A stretch of DNA of 64,000 nt, from NCBI RefSeq assembly GCF_029227915.1, contig NC_079876.1, forward strand, positions 21,082,001-21,146,000. The letters are read 5' to 3'. The translations under genes and the position numbers were made by a program. Positions 12,611 through 24,531 of this stretch are shown one piece after another. Positions within the stretch are counted from its first letter, which is position 1. Every line of letters begins with the position of its first letter. Below the pieces are notes generated by a model. That model was not told the origin of the DNA, ran no database searches, and saw only the letters and a program-made list of their open reading frames with translations. Source of the stretch: Hydractinia symbiolongicarpus. Lineage: Eukaryota; Cnidaria; Hydrozoa; Anthoathecata; Hydractiniidae.

Positions 12611-13910
12611 ATTCATTCGTTCCTTCAGTCATTCATCCATTCATTCATTCATTCATTCTGTCATTCATTCATTCATTTATTTATTTATTCCTTCATTAAT
12701 TCATTCATTCATTCAATCATTCATTTGTTCATTCATTCATTCATTCAATCATTCATTTGTTCTATCATCCATTCATTCATTTATTCGTTCATTTATTCAT
12801 TTATTCAATCATTCGTTCATTGATTTATTTTTTCATTCAATCATTTGTTCATTAATTCATTTGTTCATTTATTTATTCATTAATTCATTCATTCATTCAT
12901 TCATTCACTTATTCATTTATCCATTCATTCAGTCATTCATTTATTCAATTGATTATTCCTTCAATAATTCATTCGATCAATCATTCATTTGTTCATTCAT
13001 TCATTCATTCAATCATTCATTTGTTCATTCATCCATTTATTCATTCATTTATTCATTTATTTCATTAATTCCTTCTTTCATTCATTCATTTATTCAATCA
13101 TTCATTCATTAAATCATTCATTCATTCATTCAATCATTCATTCATTAAATCATTTACTCATTTATTCATTCATTCATTTATTTATTCATTCATTCATGCA
13201 TTCGTACATTCATCCATTCATTCATTCATTCAATCATTCATTTATTTATTCCTTCATTAATTCATTCATTCATTCAATCATTCATTTGATCATTCATTCA
13301 TTCATCAAGTCATTCATTTGTTCTTTCATCGATTCATTCATTTATTCGTTCATTTATTTATTTATTCAATCATTCGTTCATTGATTTATTTTTTCATTCA
13401 ATCATTTGTTCATTAATTCATTTGTTCATTTATTTATTAATTCATTCAATCATTTGTTCATTAATTCATTTGTTCATTCATTCCTTTATTCATTCATTCA
13501 TTCAATCATTCATTCATTCATTAAATCATTTATTTATTCATTTATTCATGCAATCATTCATTCATTAAATCATTCATTTATTCATTCATTCATTCATGCA
13601 TTCGTACATTCATCCATTCAGTCATTCATTCATTCATTTATGCATTTATTCATTCCTTCATTATTTTACTCATTTATCCATTCAATCATTCAATCATTCA
13701 TTCATTCAATCATTCATTCAATCAATCATTCAATCATTCATTCAATAATTCAATCATTTAATCATTCATTCAGTCATTTATCAATTAATTCATTCAACAA
13801 TTCATAAATTCATTTATTCATTTATTCATTTATTCATGAATTCATTCATTCATTCATTCAAATATTTCTTCATTCAATCATTTGTTCATTAATTCATTTG
13901 TTCATTCATT
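12611..13910 (+). repeat. TTCA tract between islands 6 and 7
   Basis: No gene. It duplicates 6,591-7,890, with module M at 13196 and 13596, two H-cores, and the same rare words (AATTGATTATTCC, AATTCCTTCTTTC). Confidence 0.92.
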
Positions 13911-14223
13911 TCCTCTAACATTTAGATACACAAATTCGTGTAGCATATAATATTGAGCCATTACGTTATTCACCAATTTTTTCCTCCTTCAATCAATTAT
14001 TCGTTCTTCTATTTATTCCGTCATTTATGCAAACATTCATTTGGTTAATCAATTATTCGTTCTTCTATTTATTCCGTCATTTATGCAAACATTCATTTGG
14101 TTATTCTTTAATTCCTTCATTCAAAAAATCGATAACAAAATTTCACAAAGCAAATCTTATTCGACCATTAATTTTTCATTAATTTTTTTATCATAAAATT
14201 TTTCCCTTGCTTCTTATTTCGTC
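13911..14223 (+). repeat. island 7, short class with 56-bp tandem duplication
   Basis: Dyad site A is at 13926. Bases 13,991-14,046 are repeated exactly at 14,047-14,102, making this island about 313 bp long instead of 256. Its partner island 4 has a single copy of that segment, so the duplication is younger than the 6.0-kb duplication. The unit starts AATCAATTATTCG and ends CATTTGGTT. Confidence 0.95.
13991..14102 (+). repeat. exact 56-bp tandem duplication
   Basis: Two adjacent identical 56-bp copies inside island 7, joined at GGTTAATC. None of the other 26 islands has it. The length is a multiple of four although the segment is not TTCA repeat. Confidence 0.96.
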
Positions 14224-16615
14224 ATTCATTCATTCATTCATTCTTTCATTCATTCATTCATTCATTCATTCAATCATTCATTCATTCTGTCATTCATTCA
14301 TTTATTCTTTTATTCATTTATTTATTCCTTCATTAATTCATTCATTCATTCATTCACTCATTTATCCATCTATTCATTCATTCATTCATTCATTCTGTCA
14401 TTCATTCATTCATTCATTCTTTCATTTATTCATTCCTTCATTTATTTATTCATTCAAACATTCGTTCATTCATTTATTTATTCATTCAATCATTTGTTCA
14501 GAAATTCATTCATTCCTTCATTCATTCATTCATTCATTCAATCATTCATTCATTCATTAAATCATTCATTAATTCAATCATTCATCCATTAATTCATTCA
14601 TTCATTCATTCATTTATCAATTCATTCATTCATTCATTCATTCATTAATTCATTCATTCATTCATTCAATCATTCATTCATTCATTCATTCATTCATTCA
14701 TTCATTCATTCATTCATTCATTCATTCAATCATTCATTCATTCTGTCATTCATTCATTTATTCTTTTATTCATTTATTTATTCCTTCATTAATTCATTCA
14801 TTCATTCATTCACTCATTTATCCATCCATCCATTCATTCATTCATTCATTCATTCTGTCATTCATTCATTCATTCATTCTTTCATTTATTCATTCATTCA
14901 TTTATTTATTCATTCATTCATGCATTCGTACATTCATCCATTCAGTCATTCATTCATTCATTTATGCATTTATTCATTCCTTCATTATTTCACTCATTTA
15001 TCCATTCAATCATTCATTCAATCATTCATTCAATCAATCAATCATTCATTCAATAATTCAATCATTCAATCATTCATTCAGTCATTTATCAATTAATTCA
15101 TTCATCAATTCATAAATTCATTTATTCATTTATTCATTTATTCATTTATTCATTTATTCATTTATTCATTTATTCATTTATTCATTAATTCATTCATTCA
15201 TTCATTAAATCATTCATTCATTCATTCAATCATTCATTCATTAAATCATTCTTTCTTTTATTCATTCATTCATTTATTTATTCATTCATTCATGCATTCA
15301 TCAAATCATTCATTTGTTCTTTCATCCATTCATTCATTTATTCGTTCATTTATTTATTTATTCAATCATTCGTTCATTGATTTATTTTTTCATTCAATCA
15401 TTCATTCATTCATTTTTTCATTCACTTATTCATTTATCCATTCATTCATTCATTTATTCAATCATTCATTCATTAAATCATTCATTCATTCATTCATTCA
15501 ATCATTCATTCATTCAATCATTCATTCTTTTATTCATTCATTCATTTATTTATTCATTCATTCATGCATTCGTACATTCATCCATTCAGTCATTCATTCA
15601 TTCATTTATGCATTTATTCATTCCTTCATTATTTCACTCAATTATCCATTCAATCATTTATTCAATCATTCATTCATTCAATCATTCATTCAATCAATCA
15701 TTCAATCATTCATTCAGTAATTCAATCATTTAATCATTCATTCAGTCATTTATCAATTAATTCATTTATTCATTTATTCATTTATTCATTAATTCATTAA
15801 TTCATTCATTCATTCATTTATTCAATCATTCATTCATTAAATCATTCATTCATTCATTCATTCAATCATTCATTCATTCAATCATTCATTCTTTTATTCA
15901 TTCATTCATTTATTTATTCATTCATTCATGCATTCGTACATTCATCCATTCAGTCATTCATTCATTCATTTATGCATTTATTCATTCCTTCATTATTTCA
16001 CTCATTTATCCATTCAATCATTCATTCAATCATTCATTCAATGAATCAATCATTCATTCAATAATTCAATCATTCAATCATTCATTCAGTCATTTATCAA
16101 TTAATTCATTCATCAATTCAAAAATTCATTTATTCATTTATTCATTTATTCATTTATTCATTAATTCATTAATTCATTCATTCATTCATTAAATCATTCA
16201 TTCATTCATTCATTCAATCATTCATTCATTAAATCATTCATTCTTTTATTCATTCATTCATTTATTTATTCATTCATTCATGCATTCGTACATTCATCCA
16301 TTCAGTCATTCATTCATTCATTTATGCATTTATTCATTCCTTCATTATTTCACTCATTTATCCATTCAATCATTTCTTCAATCATTCATTCATTCAATCA
16401 TTCATTCAATCAATCATTCAATCATTCATTCAATAATTCAATCATTTAATCATTCATTCAGTCATTTATCAATTAATTCATTCATCAATTCATTTATTCA
16501 TTTATTTATTTATTCATTTATTCATTTATTCATTAATTCTTTAATTCATTCATTCATTCATTCGAATATTTCTTCATTCAATCATTTGTTCATTAATTCA
16601 TTTGTTCATTCATTT
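14224..16615 (+). repeat. TTCA tract between islands 7 and 8
   Basis: No gene. It duplicates 8,147-10,554 but is 16 bp shorter, with one TTTATTCA octamer lost at about 15,120-15,185 and another at about 15,760-15,790. Module M occurs at 14920, 15564, 15928 and 16280, and module H at 15292. Confidence 0.92.
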
Positions 16616-16871
16616 CCTCTAACATTTAGATACACAAATTCGTGTAGCATATAATATTGAGCCATTACGTTATTCACCAATTTTTTCCTCCTTCAATCAA
16701 TTATTCGTTCTTCTATTTATTCTGTCATTTATGCAAACATTCATTTGGTTATTCTTTAACTCCTTCATTTAAAAAATCGATAACAAAATTTCACAAAGCA
16801 AATCTTATTCGACCATTAATTTTTCATTAATTTTTTTATCATAAAATTTTTCCCTTGCTTCTTATTTCGTC
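16616..16871 (+). repeat. island 8, short class
   Basis: Dyad site A is at 16630. It keeps the 24 bp missing from its partner island 5, there reading ATTCTGTCATTTATGC where most islands read ATTCCGTC. The CGAA-form leader precedes it. Confidence 0.93.
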
Positions 16872-17194
16872 ATTCATTCATTCATTCATTCATTCATTCA
16901 TTCATTCAATCATTCATTCATTCTGTCATTCATTCATTTATTCTTTTATTCATTTATTTATTCCTTCATTAATTCATTCATTCATTCATTCACTCATTTA
17001 TCCATCTATTCATTCATTCATTCATTCTGTCATTCATTCATTCATTCATTCTTTCATTTATTCATTCCTTCATTTATTTATTCATTCAAACATTCGTTCA
17101 TTCATTTATTTATTCATTCAATCATTTGTTCAGTAATTCATTCATTCATTCATTCAATTATTCATTCATTCATTAAATCATTCATTCATTCAAT

Positions 17195-17732
17195 CATTCA
17201 TTCATTCATTCATTCATTCATTCATTCATTCATTCATTCATTCATTCATTCATTCATTCATTCATTCATTCATTCATTCATTCATTCATTCATTCATTCA
17301 TTCATTCATTCATTCATTCATTCATTCATTCATTCATTCATTCATTCATTCATTCATTCATTCATTCATTCATTCATTCATTCATTCATTCATTCATTCA
17401 TTCATTCATTCATTCATTCATTCATTCATTCATTCATTCATTCATTCATTCATTCATTCATTCATTCATTCATTCATTCATTCATTCATTCATTCATTCA
17501 TTCATTCATTCATTCATTCATTCATTCATTCATTCATTCATTCATTCATTCATTCATTCATTCATTCATTCATTCATTCATTCATTCATTCATTCATTCA
17601 TTCATTCATTCATTCATTCATTCATTCATTCATTCATTCATTCATTCATTCATTCATTCATTCATTCATTCATTCATTCATTCATTCATTCATTCATTCA
17701 TTCATTCATTCATTCATTCATTCATTCATTCA
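17195..17732 (+). repeat. pure (TTCA)n run, about 134 units
   Basis: About 538 bases of uninterrupted TTCA, the longest homogeneous tetramer run in the window. It ends the right copy of the 6.0-kb duplication and borders the first 1,344-bp unit, which starts CACTCATTTATCC. Confidence 0.96.
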
Positions 17733-20700
17733 CTCATTTATCCATCCATCCATCTATTCATTCATTCATTCATTCATTCATTCATTCACTCATTTATCCA
17801 TCCATCCATTCATTCATTCATTCATTCATTCTGTCATTCATTCATTCATTCATTCTTTCATTTATTCATTCATTCATTTATTTATTCATTCCTTCATTTA
17901 TTTATTCATTCAAACATTCGTTCATTCATTTATTTATTCATTCAATCATTTGTTCAGTAATTCATTCATTCATTCATTCAATCATTCATTCATTCACTCA
18001 TTAAATCATTCATTCATTCAATCATTCATCCATTAAATCATTCATTCATTCATTCATTCATTCATTTATCAATTCATTCATTCATTCATTCATACATTCA
18101 TTCATTCATTCATTCATTCATTCATTCATTCATTCATTCATTCATTCATTCATTCATTCAATCAATCATTTATTCATTCTGTCATTTATTCATTATTTCA
18201 CTCATTTATCCATTCAATCATTTCTTCAATCATTCATTCATTCAATCATTCATTCAATCAATCATTCAATCATTCATTCTTTTATTCATTCATTCATTTA
18301 TTTATTCATTCATTCATGCATTCGTACATTCATCCATTCAGTCATTCATTCATTCATTTATGCATTTATTCATTCCTTCATTATTTCACTCATTTATCCA
18401 TTCAATCATTCATTCAATCATTCCTTCAATCAATCAATCATTCATTCAATAATTCAATCATTCATTCAGTCATTTATCAATTAATTCATTCATCAATTCA
18501 TAAATTCATTTATTCATTTATTCATTTATTCATTTATTCATTTATTCATTTATTCATTTATTCATTTATTCATTTATTCATTAATTCATTCATTCATTCA
18601 TTAAATCATTCATTCATTCATTCATTCATTCAATCATTCATTCATTAAATCATTCATTCTTTTATTCATTCATTCATTTATTTATTCATTCATTCATTCA
18701 TTCTGTCATTCATTCATTCATTCATTCTTTCATTTATTCATTCCTTCATTTATTTATTCATTCAAACATTCGTTCATTCATTTATTTATTCATTCAATCA
18801 TTTGTTCAGTAATTCATTCATTCATTCATTCAATTATTCATTCATTCATTAAATCATTCATTCATTCAATCATTCATCCATTAAATCATTCATTCATTCA
18901 TTCATTCATTCATTCATTCATTCATTCATTCATTCATTCATTCATTCATTCATTCATTCATTCATTCATTCATTCATTCATTCATTCATTCATTCATTCA
19001 TTCATTCATTCATTCATTCATTCATTCATTCATTCATTCATTCATTCATTCATTCATTCATTCATTCATTCATTCACTCATTTATCCATCCATCCATCTA
19101 TTCATTCATTCATTCATTCATTCATTCATTCACTCATTTATCCATCCATCCATTCATTCATTCATTCATTCATTCTGTCATTCATTCATTCATTCATTCT
19201 TTCATTTATTCATTCATTCATTTATTTATTCATTCCTTCATTTATTTATTCATTCAAACATTCGTTCATTCATTTATTTATTCATTCAATCATTTGTTCA
19301 GTAATTCATTCATTCATTCATTCAATCATTCATTCATTCACTCATTAAATCATTCATTCATTCAATCATTCATCCATTAAATCATTCATTCATTCATTCA
19401 TTCATTCATTTATCAATTCATTCATTCATTCATTCATACATTCATTCATTCATTCATTCATTCATTCATTCATTCATTCATTCATTCATTCATTCATTCA
19501 TTCAATCAATCATTTATTCATTCTGTCATTTATTCATTATTTCACTCATTTATCCATTCAATCATTTCTTCAATCATTCATTCATTCAATCATTCATTCA
19601 ATCAATCATTCAATCATTCATTCTTTTATTCATTCATTCATTTATTTATTCATTCATTCATGCATTCGTACATTCATCCATTCAGTCATTCATTCATTCA
19701 TTTATGCATTTATTCATTCCTTCATTATTTCACTCATTTATCCATTCAATCATTCATTCAATCATTCCTTCAATCAATCAATCATTCATTCAATAATTCA
19801 ATCATTCATTCAGTCATTTATCAATTAATTCATTCATCAATTCATAAATTCATTTATTCATTTATTCATTTATTCATTTATTCATTTATTCATTTATTCA
19901 TTTATTCATTTATTCATTTATTCATTTATTCATTAATTCATTCATTCATTCATTAAATCATTCATTCATTCATTCATTCATTCAATCATTCATTCATTAA
20001 ATCATTCATTCTTTTATTCATTCATTCATTTATTTATTCATTCATTCATTCATTCTGTCATTCATTCATTCATTCATTCTTTCATTTATTCATTCCTTCA
20101 TTTATTTATTCATTCAAACATTCGTTCATTCATTTATTTATTCATTCAATCATTTGTTCAGTAATTCATTCATTCATTCATTCAATTATTCATTCATTCA
20201 TTAAATCATTCATTCATTCAATCATTCATCCATTAAATCATTCATTCATTCATTCATTCATTCATTTATCAATTCATTCATTCATTCATTCATACATTCA
20301 TTCATTCATTCATTCATTCATTCATTCATTCATTCATTCATTCATTCATTCAATCAATCATTTATTCATTCTGTCATTTATTCATTATTTCACTCATTTA
20401 TCCATTCAATCATTTCTTCAATCATTCATTCATTCAATCATTCATTCAATCAATCATTCAATCATTCATTCTTTTATTCATTCATTCATTTATTTATTCA
20501 TTCATTCATGCATTCGTACATTCATCCATTCAGTCATTCATTCATTCATTTATGCATTTATTCATTCCTTCATTATTTCACTCATTTATCCATTCAATCA
20601 TTCATTCAATCATTCCTTCAATCAATCAATCATTCATTCAATAATTCAATCATTCATTCAGTCATTTATCAATTAATTCATTCATCAATTCATAAATTCA

Positions 20701-20870
20701 TTTATTCATTTATTCATTTATTCATTTATTCATTTATTCATTTATTCATTAATTCATTCATTCATTCATTAAATCATTCATTCATTCATTCATTCATTCA
20801 ATCATTCATTCATTAAATCATTCATTCTTTTATTCATTCATTCATTTATTTATTCATTCATTCATTCATT
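17731..20870 (+). repeat. 1,344-bp tandem units, two full and one short
   Basis: The block starting CACTCATTTATCCATCCATC at 17,731 recurs at 19,075, an offset of 1,344 (336 tetramers). In both blocks module M follows 585 bp later, at 18316 and 19660. The next module M is only 848 bp on (20508), so the third unit lacks about 496 bp, including the pure TTCA run and the CACTC block. A fourth, related front block is at 24,942, where module M follows after 577 bp. Confidence 0.88.
18885..19076 (+). repeat. pure (TTCA)n run, about 48 units
   Basis: About 190 bases of uninterrupted TTCA between ATCCATTAAATC and the CACTC start of the second 1,344-bp unit. Confidence 0.94.
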
Positions 20871-23800
20871 CTGTCATTCATTCATTCATTCATTCTTTCA
20901 TTTATTCATTCCTTCATTTATTTATTCATTCAAACATTCGTTCATTCATTTATTTATTCATTCAATCATTTGTTCAGTAATTCATTCATTCATTCATTCA
21001 ATTATTCATTCATTCATTAAATCATTCATTCATTCAATCATTCATCCATTAAATCATTCATTCATTCATTCATTCATTTATCAATTCATTCATTCATTCA
21101 TTCATACATTCATACATTCATTCATTCATTCATTCATTCATTCATTCATTCATTCATTCATTCATTCATTCAATCATTCATTCATTCACTCATTTATCCA
21201 TCCATCCATCCATTCATTCATTCATTCATTCACTCATTTATCCATCCATCCATTCATTCATTCATTCATTCATTCTGTCATTCATTCATTCATTCATTCA
21301 TTCTTTCATTTATTCATTCATTCATTTATTTATTCATTCATTCATGCATTCGTACATTCATCCATTCAGTCATTCATTCATTCATTTATGCATTTATTCA
21401 TTCCTTCATTATTTCACTCATTTATCCATTCAATCATTCATTCAATCATTCATTCAATGAATCAATCATTCATTCAATAATTCAATCATTCAATCATTCA
21501 TTCAGTCATTTATCAATTAATTCATTCATCAATTCATAAATTCATTTATTCATTTATTCATTTATTCATTTATTCATTTATTCATTAATTCATTAATTCA
21601 TTCATTCATTCATTTAATCATTCATTCATTCATTCATTCAATCATTCATTCATTAAATCATTCATTCTTTTATTCATTCATTCATTTATTTATTCATTCA
21701 TTCATGCATTCATCAAATCATTCATTTGTTCTTTCATCCATTCATTCATTTATTCGTTCATTTATTTATTTATTCAATCATTCGTTCATTGATTTATTTT
21801 TTCATTCAATCATTCATTCATTCATTTTTTCATTCACTTATTCATTTATCCATTCATTCATTCATTTATTCAATCATTCATTCATTAAATCATTCATTCA
21901 TTCATTCATTCATTCAATTATTCATTCATTAAATCATTCATTCATTCATTCATTCAATTATTCATTCATTAAATCATTCATTCTTTTATTCATTCATTCA
22001 TATATTCATTCATTCATTCATGCATTCGTACATTCATCCATTCAGTCATTCATTCATTCATTTATGCATTTATTCATTCCTTCATTAAATCATTCATTCA
22101 TTCAATCATTCATTCAATCATTCATTCTTTTATTCATTCATTCATTTATTCATTCATTCATTCATGCATTCGTACATTCATCCATTCATTCATTCATTCA
22201 TTTATGCATTTATTCATTCCTTCATTATTTCACTCATTTATCCATTCAATCATTCATTCAATCATTCATTCAATCAATCATTCAATCATTCATTTAATAA
22301 TTCAATCATTTAATCATTCATTCAGTCATTTATCAATTAATTTATTCATCAATTCATTGATTCATTTATTCATTTATTCATTAATTCATTCATTCTGTCA
22401 TTCATTCATTCATTCATTCTTTCATTTATTCATTCCTTCATTTATTTATTCATTCAAACATTCGTTCATTCATTTATTTATTCATTCAATCATTTGTTCA
22501 GTAATTCATTCATTCAATCATTCATTCATTCGTTAAATCATTCATTCATTCAATCATTCATCCATTAAATCATTCATTCATTCATTCATTAATTCATTTA
22601 TCAATTCATTCATTCATTCATTCATTCATTCATTCATTCATTCATTCATTCATTCATTCATTCAATCATTCATTCATTCTGTCATTCATTCATTTATTCT
22701 TTTATTCATTTATTTATTCCTTCATTAATTCATTCATTCATTCATTCACTCATTTATCCATCTATTCATTCATTCATTCATTCTGTCATTCATTCATTCA
22801 TTCATTCTTTCATTTATTCATTCCTTCATTTATTTATTCATTCAAACATTCGTTCATTCATTTATTTATTCATTCAATCATTTGTTCAGTAATTCATTCA
22901 TTCCTTCATTCATTCATTCATTCATTCATTCAATCATTCAATCATTAATTCATTCATTCAATCATTCATTCATTCATTAAATCATTCATTCATTCAATCA
23001 TTCATCCATTAAATCATTCATTCATTCATTCATTTATCAATTCATTCATTCATTCATTCATTCATTCATTCATTCATTCATTCATTCATTCAATCATTCA
23101 TTCATTCATTCATTCATTCATTCATTCATTCAATCATTCATTCATTCTGTCATTCATTCATTTATTCTTTTATTCATTTATTTATTCCTTCATTAATTCA
23201 TTCATTCATTCATTCACTCATTTATCCATCCATCCATTCATTCATTCATTCATTCATTCTGTCATTCATTCATTCATTCATTCTTTCATTTATTCATTCA
23301 TTCATTTATTTATTCATTCATTCATGCATTCGTACATTAATCCATTCAGTCATTCATTCATTCATTTATGCATTTATTCATTCATTCATTATTTCACTCA
23401 TTTATCCATTCAATCATTCATTCAATCATTCATTCAATCAATCAATCATTCATTCAATAATTCAATCATTCAATCATTCATTCAGTTATTTATCAATTAA
23501 TTCATTCATCAATTCATTTATTCATTTATTCATTTATTCATTTATTCATTTATTCATTTATTCATTTATTCATTTATTCATTAATTCATTCATTCATTCA
23601 TTAAATCATTCATTCATTCAATCATTCATTCATTAAATCATTCATTCTTTTATTCATTCATTCATTTATTTATTCATTCATTCATGCATTCATCAAATCA
23701 TTCATTTGTTCTTTCATCCATTCATTCATTTATTCGTTCATTTATTTATTTATTCAATCATTCGTTCATTGATTTATTTTTTCATTCAATCATTCATTCA

Positions 23801-24275
23801 TTCATTTTTTCATTCACTTATTCATTTATCCATTCATTCATTCATTTATTCAATCATTCATTCATTAAATCATTCATTCATTCATTCATTCAATCATTCA
23901 TTCATTAAATCATTCATTCTTTTATTCATTCATTCATTTATTTATTCATTCATTCATGCATTCGTACATTCATCCATTCAGTCATTCATTCATTCATTTA
24001 TGCATTTATTCATTCCTTCATTATTTCACTCATTTATCCATTCAATCATTTCTTCAATCATTCATTCATTCAATCATTCATTCAATCAATCATTCAATCA
24101 TTCATTCAATAATTCAATCATTTAATCATTCATTCAGTCATTTATCAATTAATTCATTCATCAATTCATTTATTCATTTATTCATTTATTCATTAATTCA
24201 TTAATTCATTCATTCATTCATTCGAATATTTCTTCATTCAATCATTTGTTCATTAATGCATTTGTTCATTCATTT

Positions 24276-24531
24276 CCTCTAACATTTAGATACACAAATT
24301 CGTGAAGCATATAATATTGAGCCATTACGTTATTCACCAATTTTTCCTCCTTCAATCAATTATTCGTTCTTCTATTTATTCCGTCATTTATGCAAACATT
24401 CATTTGGTTATTCTTTAATTCCTTCATTCAAAAAATCGATAACAAAATTTCACAAAGCAAATCTTATTCGACCATTAATTTTTCATTAATTTTTTTATCA
24501 TAAATTTTTTCCCTTGCTTCTTATTTCGTCA
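24276..24531 (+). repeat. island 9, short class, altered-dyad variety
   Basis: Dyad site A at 24290 reads ACAAATTCGTGAAGC, so the right half-site is changed (GTGT to GTGA). It is preceded by AATGCATTTG where other islands have AATTCATTTG, and one T is lost before CCTCC. It shares TAAATTTTTTCCC with island 10 only. Confidence 0.92.

Larger units (their letters stand above)
5470..17732 (+). repeat. 6.0-kb tandem segmental duplication
   Basis: Left copy is about 5,470-11,482 and right copy about 11,483-17,732. The offset is 6,021 bp over 5482-7786 versus 11503-13807, where all forward translations are identical. It becomes 6,077 after a 56-bp duplication in island 7, 6,069 and then 6,061 after two losses of one octamer each, and 6,085 after the 24-bp deletion in island 5. 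The right copy also has 84 bp at about 16,935-17,020 that the left lacks. Both copies end in a long pure TTCA run, so the joint probably lies inside that run. Each copy carries one long island and two short ones. Confidence 0.93.
16872..24275 (+). repeat. longest island-free TTCA tract
   Basis: About 7.4 kb without gene or island. In order it holds the pure TTCA run at 17,195-17,732; 1,344-bp units from 17,731 and 19,075 and a shortened third unit; a second long pure run at about 18,885-19,076; and the left copy of the 5.0-kb duplication. Module M occurs at 18316, 19660, 20508, 21344, 22020, 22163, 23324 and 23956, and module H at 21704 and 23684. The rare words CATACATTC and CATCCATCCATC recur here. 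Confidence 0.9.
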
